This document shows positions 39,047 through 51,025 of a stretch of 64,000 nt of DNA, one piece after another. The notes under the pieces are model-generated. The model was not told where the DNA came from. It worked only from the letters and a program-made list of their open reading frames with translations, and searched no databases. The number at the start of each line of letters is the position of its first letter. Position 1 is the first letter of the stretch. The translations under genes and the position numbers were made by a program. Origin of the DNA: Globisporangium splendens (Eukaryota; Oomycota; Peronosporomycetes; Pythiales; Pythiaceae); NCBI GenBank assembly GCA_006386115.1, contig VFIW01000093.1, positions 124,001-188,000 of the forward strand. The letters are read 5' to 3'.

Positions 39047-41508
39047 GTGCGCGTACTGCGCGCCACAGAGATCTCTCCCCGGGTCAAAATCCACGTTGTC
39101 AGACATCTGTAAAATCAATCAAACCGTACAGTATCGGTGTCCATCTGGCACACACAGGCAGTGCATTCAACGTGCAGCGTCATGATATCCGTCTCCGCGA
39201 AACCAGCTGGGACGGTAAACCCATGTTCACAGTGAGGACGCATCGGGGTAAACGAACCAATGCATGGCAAAGTGTACGGTGCTCGCTAGCGGCATCGAAA
39301 TCATGCGGAAAATCAACGATTACTCCATCGCGCAGCGACCGTGAAAGCCAGACGCATACACATGCACAGTAAACTGAATTCCAAGCCCTGTCGATAGTAG
39401 CGTCTCGCTACATGTGTATACCGGAGAGGGTTGCTTGCCGGACATCCGACACAGGCGTAGTGTCAACAATGCGTGCGTTGCTGGGAAGCGGTGACATCTG
39501 GTGGTCCGCCCCATGTGTGGGTGTTGATTGTCTCACACACTCTCTTCAAGCATTTGTAGTAATCCGCTGGTGAGTCCACTCGAGTGCGCCAGCCTTCCTG
39601 TTGGTCATCTCCCGCTTCCAAGAGAGAGAGACACAATGCGTTTGGGTCGAAGTTGGCGTGAACGTCTTCTCTCTTTTTCTTTGCATTCGAGGTTTTCAGG
39701 AGTACCTCGTGGCGCCTACCGTACGCACTTGCCACAAAATGCTGCGTGTGTGTGCGTTGAAATGATGATATGAAGGTTCCCCTGGTGTCTATGGAGTCTG
39801 CTGTGCTCTCGACGATGCGCCCCGTTTCTGCAACTCTGTGATTTTTTGGTTTCTGTGAACAATTGAACAATTATGAATTCTACGGTAGCGGCGTAGTCAT
39901 CAAGTAAAATTTGGAATGCCGGTCCAAAAAAACGCGGAAATCTCAGGTAAACTACATGCAAAATGGACATTTTACGAATGTCAAATAGCTCGTCATGCTC
40001 GCAATTCTCGCTTCATTCATCTATCACAGAAAATGCTGCCAGGTGGTGCATTTCTCTCTCTCTCTCTCTCTCTCTGTGCTTAGCTGATAAAACCTTCGCC
40101 CAGATGCTCGTATCCTTCCCGGATCTTGATTCGTCTGAGAGCTTGCACTGCTGTTTTGTCGCCATGTGGAAGTCCGAGGTCTCCAGCGCGCGCAATCGCT
40201 TTGTATGCGTGACCTGTGCTGCTGATCTTGTCTCTATATAAATGCTACGGCAAATGCTGCAATCACCGACTTGATTCCTATATCGTACTCGTGTATGGAC
40301 GATTTGCAGGTGTCCAGAGCTTTCCCCATATCCTGTTGCCGTCCTACGTGCTTTTGAGAGGGTCTCGTGTGGCAAGTGAAAAGAACTGTTGGCCTTTTCG
40401 TGTGGCGCAAACACAAGAAAGGACCATGGCGGGAGCAAAGGAGGTGGGGTGGACCTGAATCGCCTCAGGGAGATGCGTCTGCCTGTCTGCGACCTCAACC
40501 GGTTGTTTGGATTTGGTTACAATTGCTCGTTTGTCCTGTGTGTGGCGCGCGTGAGTGGGAGCAGCGGCAGCTCCACCATATCAGAGTGCGCTCAGCCAAC
40601 CTTCTTTTTCTTCTTCTTCGTTGCTGCTGCAGTCCCGGGTCAGCAAGTGGCAGGCTTTTGATCTTCTGGTCTTTTCGTTCCCACCAGAGACTAAGAAGCC
40701 GCCAGCAGCGACCAGCGCGCGCGCAGGATCCTCCAGTTGGCACTTGTGATCTCGAGAGGCTCAACAGCAGCCCGCAGGTGTCCGTCCTGAGCAAGTATCG
40801 GAGAAAAGGGAGAGAGAGAGCGTGCGTGTGCGGAGTTAGGCGCACTTGGAGGTCTCAGACTCGTGCGCAACGTGTGGTTGTAAGACAGCATTGACTTGCC
40901 CTCGGTCCACTCGCTCGCGCACGACAAGCAGTCCCACCGCCTAACAAGCAAGCAACGAACGACCGCCAAGAAGCCCAGGTGGTGAGAGGTGGACCTGCGG
41001 ACAAGTCGCCACTGTGAGATCGTCGCCTCGTTGCTTCTTCTGAGAGTGGTCGAACGCATCGTCGACGACAACGAGTACAACCGCACAGAGGGCAAGAACG
41101 AGTCGCGCGCGTGCATCTCGTGCAGCACCGACGCGCTTGCTTACCTATCGTATCCGAGTGGAGCCCGCGCGAGTAATCGGAAGCCACTGTTGGTGCGAGA
41201 CCCCGGCAGACACCCAATTACTCACTCTGAGTTGCTCTTGTTTTGTTGAAAGGACAACGTGTCCACGACCACACCACTCTACACACGGCGAGGCAACTCG
41301 AGCAAGGTACTCCAGACGATTCTTAGCGTACGTCACGTTGTTGGCGGATTGGGGGAAGAAGAAGAAAACAAAAGTAGTAGTAGCTCCTCGTTCGTGCGTA
41401 GCTCTTCGTTGGTTTGTACGGGTCCCAAGACTCCTCTCCTTTCGGTTCGTCTCCGCAATCGAAAGCGTGCGTTCTCCGTCTCGTTCCGCACAGTTGACAA
41501 AATCAAAA
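39047..41508. other. intergenic/leader region of RWP-RK gene 1 (copy B)
   Basis: Counterpart of 7783-10317. It has the shortened CT run at 40053-40075, a few-percent divergence up to about 40440, and identity with copy A after that. No gene seen. Confidence 0.5.
40053..40075. repeat. CT/GA microsatellite, ~23 bp
   Basis: Shorter counterpart of the ~55-bp run at 8833-8887. Confidence 0.95.
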
Positions 41509-43626
41509 ATGGTGCTCCCCGGCAGGTACTCAACGAACCCAAACGCCAGCAACGACGAAGATGACGACGGCGGTGCGGCGCGATCTTTCTCGGCTCTCTC
41601 GGCTTCCTCGACGCCGCCTCCGTACGACCCAGCGGCGTCTAACCAGAGTGCGCACGCCTATGGACCATCTGCTGTGAGCAGCGGCGGCACCTCGGTCGCG
41701 GAATTACGAAGATACTGGGACCAGCATTCGCGGCAGCAAGAGGAACGCCGCAGCAGTAGTGCGCAACTACAGCAACGTCTGTATCCGTTGCATTCGCCTC
41801 TGCATCAATATGAACATCAATATCACCACCAAGTTCAAGAGCAGCAGCAATATACCACGGCCGCCGCTACACCGGACCAAGAATGGAATTTTCGATATCC
41901 ACAAGCAGCGTCAAATCCTGGAAATCGTCAGCACCACCATCCTCGCGAGTATGTGGACGCCACCCAGTCGTCCTTTTCCAAATACGATGGCGCTGCATCC
42001 TCGCCGCGCGTTTTGGACGTGCGCCGACGAGGCTTTACGGGCAAACGCAAAGCGAGCGATGACATTGACGTCGATGCCGACGAATATGTTGACAACGACG
42101 AATTGACGGGGCTGGGAACTAGCGTGCACGACTACAGCAATCCGCATTACCGCGCCACATCTCCGCTGTTGTCCTCCTCGTCGTCCCAGTATGTTAATAC
42201 CAATGTCCAGATCACATCTTCGAATCTGCGGCGCGCGCGCAGCATGGACAAAAATATGAAATTACCAGCCGTCACCAGCATGCACACAACGGATGACGAC
42301 ATTCAAACGAGACGCCTCCCACTTCACAATTTCGTCCACGGATCTGATACGTCGCTCCGCCATCATTCAGCGGAGTGGCTTCATCGGGAAGGGCTCGAAC
42401 CAGGAAAAGACGACACAGAACGAGAAAATCAAGCAGAAGAAGGGACAACAACGCGCTCCAAATATCAGATTCCGCCGCGAGCGAGGCACTACCAGATCGC
42501 TGGGCAGCTCCGCTCGGCGTCGAGTCCAACGCTGTTGATGCGGGACACGCGGGAGCACAGCGGCGTGAGGTATAAACAAGCAGTGGCACCGAGCCAGCGA
42601 GAAGAAACGAAGAATTACACCCCGCCACGTCTCCCATTGTCCCCGCTTCGCTTAGCATCGCCGACGGCACCTGCTACGGACACGCAGGCTCTACCCGGCC
42701 GGATGATTACAAACGCGTCAAAAAATGTCACGTTCGCCATGCTGCAGCCGCATTTCAACCGCCCGCTCCAGGAAGCTGCACTGCATTTTGGTGTGTGCAC
42801 GACATTGTTGAAAAAAATTTGTCGGAAAAACGGCATCAAGAACTGGCCTTTCCGTCGCATCTGCGGTCTCCACAAAAGCATCGCGTCGATGGAAAAGCAA
42901 GTGCACTACTTTGACGGCGAGCAGAAACGATCGTATGCTGATCAATTGCACAAGCTCCAGCTCCAGCTCGAGGCGTACACGCGCACGGGGAATGCACCAA
43001 CACCTGAACTCATGGCGGGGGGAGAACTTAGCGGAAGAAATACGCCAGCGGATCAAGAAGAACTTGAAGAGATGCTCGAGGACGATGCGGAAACGAAAAC
43101 CGAGGAAGTTGACTTGACCGAGTACGCGAGTCATCCCGTCGACGACCGTTTTAGTAGTAGTACTGCGATGGCGCCAGTCTCCATCTCCTCTGCTTCGCCC
43201 TCATCCTCGTCGACCCTTTCTGCCGTCTCGACTCGAGTTTCTGTCTCGTCTTATGGGTACGCGCTCTCGAATAGCCAAAGTCAATTCCACTTTCAGCACG
43301 AGCATTATCCGAGCCAACTCTTGCACACAAATCGCGTCATGGCATCAGCAGTGGAATTAGACGACGGAGATGGAGATTCCGCGTTTCTTGCTTACGATCC
43401 GAGAAGACACGCAGCGTGGCCGTCGGCACAGCAGCAGCACCACCAGCAAACTCGACAGCTCCGCGTGCCTCGAGTCGGTCGTCCGCTTCCATCGACCTCT
43501 GCGTCCATACGCAGCGCGTACCCGACACTGCGGCCGCTGCACCACGCGCTGCCGTCGCTCTCGTCCATCCTGCATCGCCAAAAACAATCCGAGAGCCATT
43601 CTCCGCCTGCAAATCCACGCCTATAG
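41509..43626 (+). CDS. RWP-RK domain transcription factor 1 (copy B)
   Basis: Predicted 705-residue protein identical to the product of 10318-12435, with the RWP-RK domain at about residues 404-490 and the variant signature NWPFRR. The DNA of the gene and about 1 kb on either side also looks identical, while sequence further out differs. Such a sharp boundary points to a recent homogenising event or a homozygous tract between haplotypes rather than to slow divergence. Start choice and inferred role as for copy A. Confidence 0.85.
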   Translation: MVLPGRYSTNPNASNDEDDDGGAARSFSALSASSTPPPYDPAASNQSAHAYGPSAVSSGGTSVAELRRYWDQHSRQQEERRSSSAQLQQRLYPLHSPLHQYEHQYHHQVQEQQQYTTAAATPDQEWNFRYPQAASNPGNRQHHHPREYVDATQSSFSKYDGAASSPRVLDVRRRGFTGKRKASDDIDVDADEYVDNDELTGLGTSVHDYSNPHYRATSPLLSSSSSQYVNTNVQITSSNLRRARSMDKNMKLPAVTSMHTTDDDIQTRRLPLHNFVHGSDTSLRHHSAEWLHREGLEPGKDDTERENQAEEGTTTRSKYQIPPRARHYQIAGQLRSASSPTLLMRDTREHSGVRYKQAVAPSQREETKNYTPPRLPLSPLRLASPTAPATDTQALPGRMITNASKNVTFAMLQPHFNRPLQEAALHFGVCTTLLKKICRKNGIKNWPFRRICGLHKSIASMEKQVHYFDGEQKRSYADQLHKLQLQLEAYTRTGNAPTPELMAGGELSGRNTPADQEELEEMLEDDAETKTEEVDLTEYASHPVDDRFSSSTAMAPVSISSASPSSSSTLSAVSTRVSVSSYGYALSNSQSQFHFQHEHYPSQLLHTNRVMASAVELDDGDGDSAFLAYDPRRHAAWPSAQQQHHQQTRQLRVPRVGRPLPSTSASIRSAYPTLRPLHHALPSLSSILHRQKQSESHSPPANPRL

Positions 43627-46166
43627 CATGCAACAATCGCGCATCTTGTCAAGAAAACAAGACTAAAAATAGAGAAGAACCTAAATCAAGGGAGCAAGAA
43701 GCGCACAAGTTTTGGGCATTTATAAAGCCGAGATCGTAGGCATGTATTAATTGTCATTAAACAAAATAGAGCGCGCCAAAGCAGTGATCTCGACGCGAAT
43801 CAGAGCACATTTCTGCATCTAGGCAACTAATAGAGTCAACAAGTTCCAACTAAAGAGATTATTTGTGGAAGATGCTCGTTTTAGCCTTCATGATACGCTT
43901 ATCCATCGAGAGCGTCTACATTGCACATGCCAAAGACATACCCCACTCTAATACACGTTTGCATGCCATATACAAAGCATGAGGGCGACAAGAGAACGCC
44001 AGCATGAGCTCGTCATGTGTGCATGCTGCATGGCCAAACGCGCCGCTCAAGACATCCAAATAGAAACGCGACGTGACCTCAGCATTCGCTTTGCTACAAC
44101 GGCAAAGAGCAGGAAGCACAGTAAGTAACGCGCGAGTGCTACGTTGGTTTGTTTCTATCTCTCTCTTTGCCAGTGTTCTACACAAGGCGAGATGTGGACT
44201 CTCTATGGAGCAGCGGCGCAACTCCTGCAGCAATCAAACAGGATGGCTTTTCCTACGACAAGACAGACGCGCGCGCATCCCTGATATCAGCAAACGTTAT
44301 GTGGCCATGGACACATCTCGTTCACTTCATTCTTTTCATTCGGTTTTGTGACCCGAGCGTCCGATTGCTCGACTCTAGAAAATCCATCGCTGCATTGCAT
44401 TTTGCGTGGTGGGAGGTTTTGTCCAAATAAGAGGCGAACTTCAACGAAACCCTGGAGCTGCAGCAAGGCATTCAGACTTGTTGACTTGACACCGGAGCTG
44501 CTGCGCTGTTGCTGTTGTAGCTCTTGGGCTCAGGCAAGGTGTCCAATGGGATCCAATGAAACGAAAGTACCTCGAGCCAGTCTAGCTAGGTCTTGAGGCT
44601 GTTGATGCCATCGAGGCTTGTAGGATGAGAAGCGGTCGATCGGAAGGGCAAACGAACGACCGCCTTGAACCTGAGCTGATGTAGGAGAGAGAGAAGATGC
44701 AAGAAGGCACAGACTCGTTACTCCCAGGCTCCTCAGAGATAAGGCAGCATAGGGTCCATCTTCTTCCGTCAACGAATCCAGACCAATTACTGCTTAATTT
44801 CAAAACAAGGTGAGTTAATTACGCGGCGTTATCTCATGGCGTTTCGCAACGTTGAGGAGTCAAAATACGGTATCCCAAAAGGAGGTGTCACACAGCGCTG
44901 CAGGGAGGCAGGCGAGCCCAGGTCGTTGGCATCCTGTTCGTCGAAGGTAAACGCCTCCACTCGCTACGTCACTGCTCTATTCTCTGACGGATCGTCCGAG
45001 CTCTCATGATGCCGAGACAAACTGAAGCTGTTCTTAGCTGATCCACCAGCGTCCATCGAAGTTTGTGACATGCCTGGGGAATCTCAGCTAGGAGGTCGAC
45101 TGTTTCGCTTCATTCTCATGTTGTGGGAAGAGAGAGAGAGAGAAATTAGAGTTATGAGTCGTTCTGCATCAACGTACTAGGTGTAATAATCTACCGGACG
45201 AGACAGATCTGCATCAATGTCTCAGAGAGAAGGGAACTGTAGTCTGCCCAGATTAGAGTTAGGCAGGCCTAGGAATCGGACCGGCGGGGTGATTGCAAAC
45301 AGCACATGGCATGAAAACCGTCTCACGCCAGACGCTTCAAACCAAATATGCTTTTGTTTGGCGGTATCCCTGCATGATACCGACATGACGGCTTCCCATT
45401 ACAAAACGCAGCTCCGATCTACTAGTACAGGATTACCTGCTTTCCGCGGTTAGCACCCGCAGCCATCAGCAGCCACTTACATACGTACGACGAAACCGCC
45501 ACAGCTGCACAGGCCATCTGCGACCCAATCGCACAAATTTTAGCTCCTGTCACTCGCGTACAGTAGCATATTCTAGCATATTCGTCAAAGAGTAAAATGT
45601 GGATGACATCGCCAACTAGAGACAGCCGCCACCTGTTGATTGGGTTTCACTTGGCGACACGCGTTCCCAGTTGGGACGGAAGGGCAAGGAGTGTGCCGAG
45701 GATTTGCAGAAGATTCCTACCGCGACTGTCGTGGACTCGGATCTCATGTCAGAATGCCGTCTTTCGGGGGAACGCAGACACGTTCTGTTCGACGCCCCCC
45801 CCCGGCCCCCCAAAAACGCAGATCATGAAGCGTCATGCGGTGGGCAGGTATCAGGCAAATCATGGCGACTGGTTCCTCTCGTAGCATCGGATAGGAAAAG
45901 GCGTCCGCCAAATTAATCAAGATGTTATTTGGGGGCTGGAAGGACCAGCATTTTGCGAAGCACGGTACCACCTGTTCAGTCGGTCACCGTCTCATGAAGC
46001 TCTACTGCTTCAATCGCCGGCTAAAACACCATTTCTCAATCGGGTTGCACCGCTTTTGCACCGCATAATGCCATTTACCCACATCACTGGTAAGCTGCCA
46101 GACATCACTCAAATCCGCATTGGAGCATGGGACATAACGGGAGACTACGGTCCAACTACTCTCTAT

Positions 46167-46173
<7 letters not shown>

Positions 46174-46201
<28 letters not shown>
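46174..46201. repeat. CT/GA microsatellite, ~28 bp
   Basis: Counterpart of 14992-15021, preceded by a run of C not present in copy A. Confidence 0.9.
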
Positions 46202-46202
<1 letters not shown>

Positions 46203-49015
46203 GATTCGAAGTAAAATCCGCCAAAGCAGGGAACTTGAAAACAAATCTCAGGGTCATGCATTGTGCACTGCAGATATGCAACGAATTGAAGCGTCTGCAA
46301 TGCAAACCCTCCCTTTCTTAGGTCGTTGCTCAAAATGAACCTATCGACACCGAAAGTGCCGGCATTGCCAGCGAACGCACAGTATTATTCGTGCATCGTA
46401 TTGCGCTTCCAGTGCTGCTTGGCAATGTAAACTAGAGATAAGCTGCGCACAGTAAAACGAGACAGCAGCCAGATCTCACTGCCCCCACAGAAAATGCAGC
46501 TACACTATAGCTGCAACTTGCTTGCCAGCGAGGTCCAGTGCACACGCAAGCACCCTGAGGCGGGTGACTCACCTGTCTTCATATGGCGCAGAATTCTCCC
46601 TAGTACCGTACGAACCGATCGATGCGTGCAACCAATTGAAGCTGGCACCAGGCAGCAAGGACACTAGTATTGAAGGAAGGTACGGATCGCGCGACCTGCG
46701 GGAGGATTGTACAGTGCAGGCAAAATCTTGCCATGCATGATGGCCATTCCATTGCGGTCATATAAATGGACTCCAATCCTGCAATTCAAGAGACAAAGAC
46801 CAGACGTTCAATCTTTGTTCGCAATTTGCTGGGTCGTGTGGTTGGTCTTCATTCCTCCAAAATCTGACCTGGCAGCAACTGTAGCTCCTCCGAAAAAGTT
46901 CAGAAAGACCTCCCTGTTTCTACGCTGTACCTTGTCGTGTCAACATCGTGGGATGTGTTTCGCGGCCCGGCTCTGGCTCCATAACCACCAACGTCAGCGA
47001 CTAAAAAAGGGACCATGAGGTTTGTTTGCAAAACGGATGTTGAGAGTGGTGCCAACAGCGAGATAGGAACTTTTGCGTGGTGTTTCCCATTTCAGCCTTG
47101 CTGGTTCATTTCAGATCGTTCTTATGGGAAAACATCTATAGAAGAGCCCCTAATTGGCGAAAGTAGCAGAACTCGCAAAGTGCAACGCGATTTCGTCATT
47201 ACGGTAGCTCGCATTGCATTAGAAAAGGGGCATGCTCGTGCTCTTGAGATGGTCGTCTCATTTATTCTTTGATTTTGAAATTCAAAAGATCGGGCACATC
47301 CGCGCTCTTGCCTCTCGTTCTCTAGCTCTCTCATTGTGCATGATGTCGTTTGCAATTCGATCATTTAGAGCATCGTGGCAAGGGCTGTGAGCTATCATTC
47401 ATCTGTGTCAAACGCTTTGTTCGTTGATCAACACCTTGCAATCCGTGGACAGGCGGCAGACAACCAGTGAGTTTCAGTGCATGTGTGCGCTATTATAGAG
47501 CTTACGTCCAAAAAACTGCATGGAGAGAGCGAGAAACGCCTGGACACTGGTGGCAGTTCAACAAGTTGCCACCAGTGGAGACGTATGTGCGTCGATATTT
47601 CGGTTCGAAAGCAGCGCCGGTGCCTATGGCCATTCTCTAGCATGGTATGCAACCAAATGACGCTTCAAGTTCGGGCTCGTTTCTTGCCATCGGGCAGTGG
47701 CAATTAAGGCAAAAAAGAAACAGCGCACAGAATGCCTTTCCGCTCAGAAATCAGCACGTGACGAGGGCGTGAGTGTGTCGCACTAGCACACAAAACGGCG
47801 GCCTGCCTCACAAATGAGCATCTTCTGACTGTAAAATCTAGCTTCAACCTGGCTCCAGCGACATATGCATGGGGATTTTTTCCTGCTGTGGCCATGCATT
47901 CTTCTTGCATTACAATACCGAGCTTCAGTTCATGACGTCACCTAGCGGCTCGACGACGGAGCATCACTCCGTGGTGGGGGGCGGCGCCGTTTCTTTTGCA
48001 TCCAGCTAGCGCTCTTGTTGATTTCGTAATTGAGGTTGGATGTAGTCATCTTCTTTGCTGGTTTTCAGCTGCTTGTCAGTCGACCCTCTAGGATGATCCC
48101 AGCCACCGTCTTGCCTCGCACTGTGGAATTCTAGGAATATATCAATTGTTTAGAATCTCCGAATTATCAGATGGACTTTATGTATCAAGAAACGAAGGGG
48201 TGCGTTCCAACACGTTGATCTTGTCGGACATTTCGACCCCTTCGAATATGTATACTATATTCAGAGCGACTTGTGCAGGGGATAAAGTCATGCATGTCTT
48301 CTCAGCATCGAGAAATCACTGGTATCCCCTGGACAAAGGAATGGCCAGAGGCACACGCGCATAAACCGCAGCAATGAATATGCACCGCAGAACTGTTGAC
48401 GGTGACAAAAGGTAGGGCTACCACCCATTTCCCTCACCCAGTCAGCAACCTCTAACTCATAATCAGTTTTGTGGAAATATCGGGGTGGTCTTGACTCTCG
48501 TGGAGTAGCAGGACAGTGTCGACAGACACCAAACGCTTCGAGGATTGCAAGGTGAGCAGCGCCGTTGATGTCAATGGCATTGAAAGAGAGCAGCTCCTTC
48601 AATCTCTTTTTGTGCACAATGCATGTTGTACAGCCGAATGGGCATCCGAGAAACCTCACCATTTCTGGTTTCTTCCTCTCTGCCAGCCGGAGCGCTGGTC
48701 TCTGATACTTGTTGATACCACCAGTTACATCGTTCTCAGCAGCAGGACGATTTCGCGTCGAGGCTATGTCGTCCTCGATGATAATTATCCAGTTCTCTCA
48801 GCCGAAAACATGGCAGCATAATTGTGTGTAATTTATACGTCCGCACCCAAATGTCAAGCTTATTTATCGCGTAATAACTACTCGTAAATGTTGTATATCC
48901 GCGTTAGGCATCATGTCCGCGAAACGGACTCCCCGTTTGCCGCCAGCTGGCGACGCCAAGTTGCTTGATGGCTCGCCCATCAGGGTATCCGCTCGCTCGC
49001 ACATCCTCCCGTCGA

Positions 49016-49060
<45 letters not shown>
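49016..49060. repeat. CT/GA microsatellite, ~45 bp
   Basis: Counterpart of 17882-17926 with the same length and interruption. Confidence 0.95.
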
Positions 49061-49063
<3 letters not shown>

Positions 49064-49775
49064 CACAGCGTCCAAGTGTTCAACCATTTGTTTGCTTGCT
49101 TGATCCAGTGAGCCCGTCTCCCCCTCCCTGACTGACACAGTCGCCAAGAAAACGACGGACGCCGCTCGCCTCAAGCACACAAAAAGGACCCAATTGAGTG
49201 CGTCCGTCGCTGATTTTTGTCGAGAAGAGAGGCGATGGGCAGGTCTTTTCCGTCTGGGTTGGTGGTTCCTCACGCGTTTGCTCAGCCTCCACCTCTTTCT
49301 CTCACTCTTCCTTTCGTTGCCTCCCTGCACATCGCACGTGGATCCTCCTCCGGCGTGCCCGCAGTCGCCATCTTCCCGTCTGCTGCGCAAGTCCACTGCA
49401 GCTACTTGCTCTTCGTTGCTGGGCTGGAATCTGACCCGCAACGAGACAACAGCCAATCGCAACAACCGTCCAAGAAGGATCCATTCGTGCGATTTGGACC
49501 CTCCTTCCCAGAGTGTACCACCACGTGGTTCTTCCGTATTTCTTTCTTGGTGCCTGCCTGCCTGCCTGCCTTCCGTCGCCGTCGTCGTCATAGCCGCCGA
49601 TCTCTCGACCAGCTCAACAACCAAGAGCGCGTGTTGGGATTGGCAGATCTGCTTCCTGCTCTTTGCTCCCGCCGCAGTAATCCTGAATCTTCTCGGTGGC
49701 GCCATCTCCCGGCGCTCCTTCCCCCACCCATCGCACAACAAAATCCGCAGCCTCACGCGCACATCAGACTGAAAA

Positions 49776-50672
49776 ATGGCATTGCAGGACCTCCTGAATC
49801 ATTCGACGCACACGTTCTTGGCCATGGCGCCGACAGCTGCTGATGCTTCGAGCACTGCGAGTCGCAAGCGCGACTTGCATCACGTCGGACTCGACGGCCG
49901 CTTCTCCATGGAAGAGCTGCTCCACCACAGCGACGAGACCGACACACAACAGTCCCCACTGAAACGCGCCAAGGTGGACGAGGAAGCGATGTCGACGCCG
50001 CCGGGTTCTCCCGTGTCCGTGGACGCATCCGCGTCTCCGAAATCAGGTACACCGAAGGCGTCGCGCCCCAACATGTCGGCATCGCACAGTATCACGCTCG
50101 AGATGCTGCGTCCGCACTTTGAAGAACCGCTCGCTCAGGTCGCCAAGCAGTTCGGCATCTGCGTCACGCTACTCAAGAAGATCTGCCGTAAGCACGGCAT
50201 CTCGCGGTGGCCGCACCGCCAGATCACAGGGCTGCGCAAGAGCATCGCGTCCATGGAGCACGCCATCGGGTACTTTGAAGGTGCACGTCGGGATTCGTAC
50301 GCGCACCAGCTGCACAAGCAAAAGACGAAGCTCGCGCTGCTCCTGGAAGACCCGACCAAGTGCAACCCGCCATCGTCGTCGTCGATGAGCAACGAGGACG
50401 AAGACCAGTCTTCTTCGACGTCGTCGACTCCACAGGGCAGTCCAGCACCGCAGTACCAGAGCCCAATGGCCAAGGCATTCATGCCTTCAGCATCATTCGT
50501 CTCGTGCGAGTTCATCGCGTCGCCCCGTTTGCCGTCAGTCCAGCAGCAACAGCAACAGCACTTTGTCGGAGCTGCGACTCCGATCTATTTGCCGCCATTG
50601 CGCCTTGAGAACCGTCGCATGCTGCCTCCCATCGCGTCGCTCGTGAGCCACAACAGCAGCGCGCACTGGTAA
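49776..50672 (+). CDS. RWP-RK domain transcription factor 2 (copy B)
   Basis: Predicted 298-residue protein. It is identical to the copy A product through the RWP-RK domain (signature RWPHRQ, residues 144-149) and differs only in the C-terminal quarter: Val to Met, Val to Ala, Ala to Thr, and two extra glutamines in the run before HFVGAA. The DNA is identical to copy A up to about 50480, so the changes all lie past the edge of the identical tract. Expected role: nuclear DNA-binding regulator. Confidence 0.86.
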   Translation: MALQDLLNHSTHTFLAMAPTAADASSTASRKRDLHHVGLDGRFSMEELLHHSDETDTQQSPLKRAKVDEEAMSTPPGSPVSVDASASPKSGTPKASRPNMSASHSITLEMLRPHFEEPLAQVAKQFGICVTLLKKICRKHGISRWPHRQITGLRKSIASMEHAIGYFEGARRDSYAHQLHKQKTKLALLLEDPTKCNPPSSSSMSNEDEDQSSSTSSTPQGSPAPQYQSPMAKAFMPSASFVSCEFIASPRLPSVQQQQQQHFVGAATPIYLPPLRLENRRMLPPIASLVSHNSSAHW

Positions 50673-51025
50673 ACGCACACAAAAAAAAGCAAAAAAGAGT
50701 TAGATAGTTAGAGAGAAAGCCGCTTCACGGCGTTGTAGTGAGTGTTCGATGTGACGGCCACGTATTTAAAATCCCCCCTCATGTACAGGAAAAATAAAGC
50801 AGGAGCATATTTCTTCGTCATTTCTAGGTTACTTGTGCGTGCGTGAGCGTCTTTCGGTGCATCTTCGCACTCGTTGACAGCCCTTTCCACACGATATCTA
50901 TCTACTATAATTTGCTTCTTGCATTTCCTATTTTTCTCACATGACGGCACAGAACCCGCTCTTGCTGCTGTCGCATGGACGGATCGTGACCGTGGTGGAT
51001 ATGAACGCAACGCTGGATGGATTGA
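50673..51025. other. convergent 3' intergenic region (copy B)
   Basis: Counterpart of 19533-19885, nearly identical. No gene seen. Confidence 0.5.

Larger units (their letters stand above)
43627..49775. other. long spacer between the two RWP-RK genes (copy B)
   Basis: Counterpart of 12436-18641. 43627-44934 is identical to copy A. About 44935-47400 is diverged with many single-base indels, strongest between 45180 and 46150. About 47400-49775 is again nearly identical. CT runs occur at 46174-46201 and 49016-49060. No gene seen. Confidence 0.5.
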
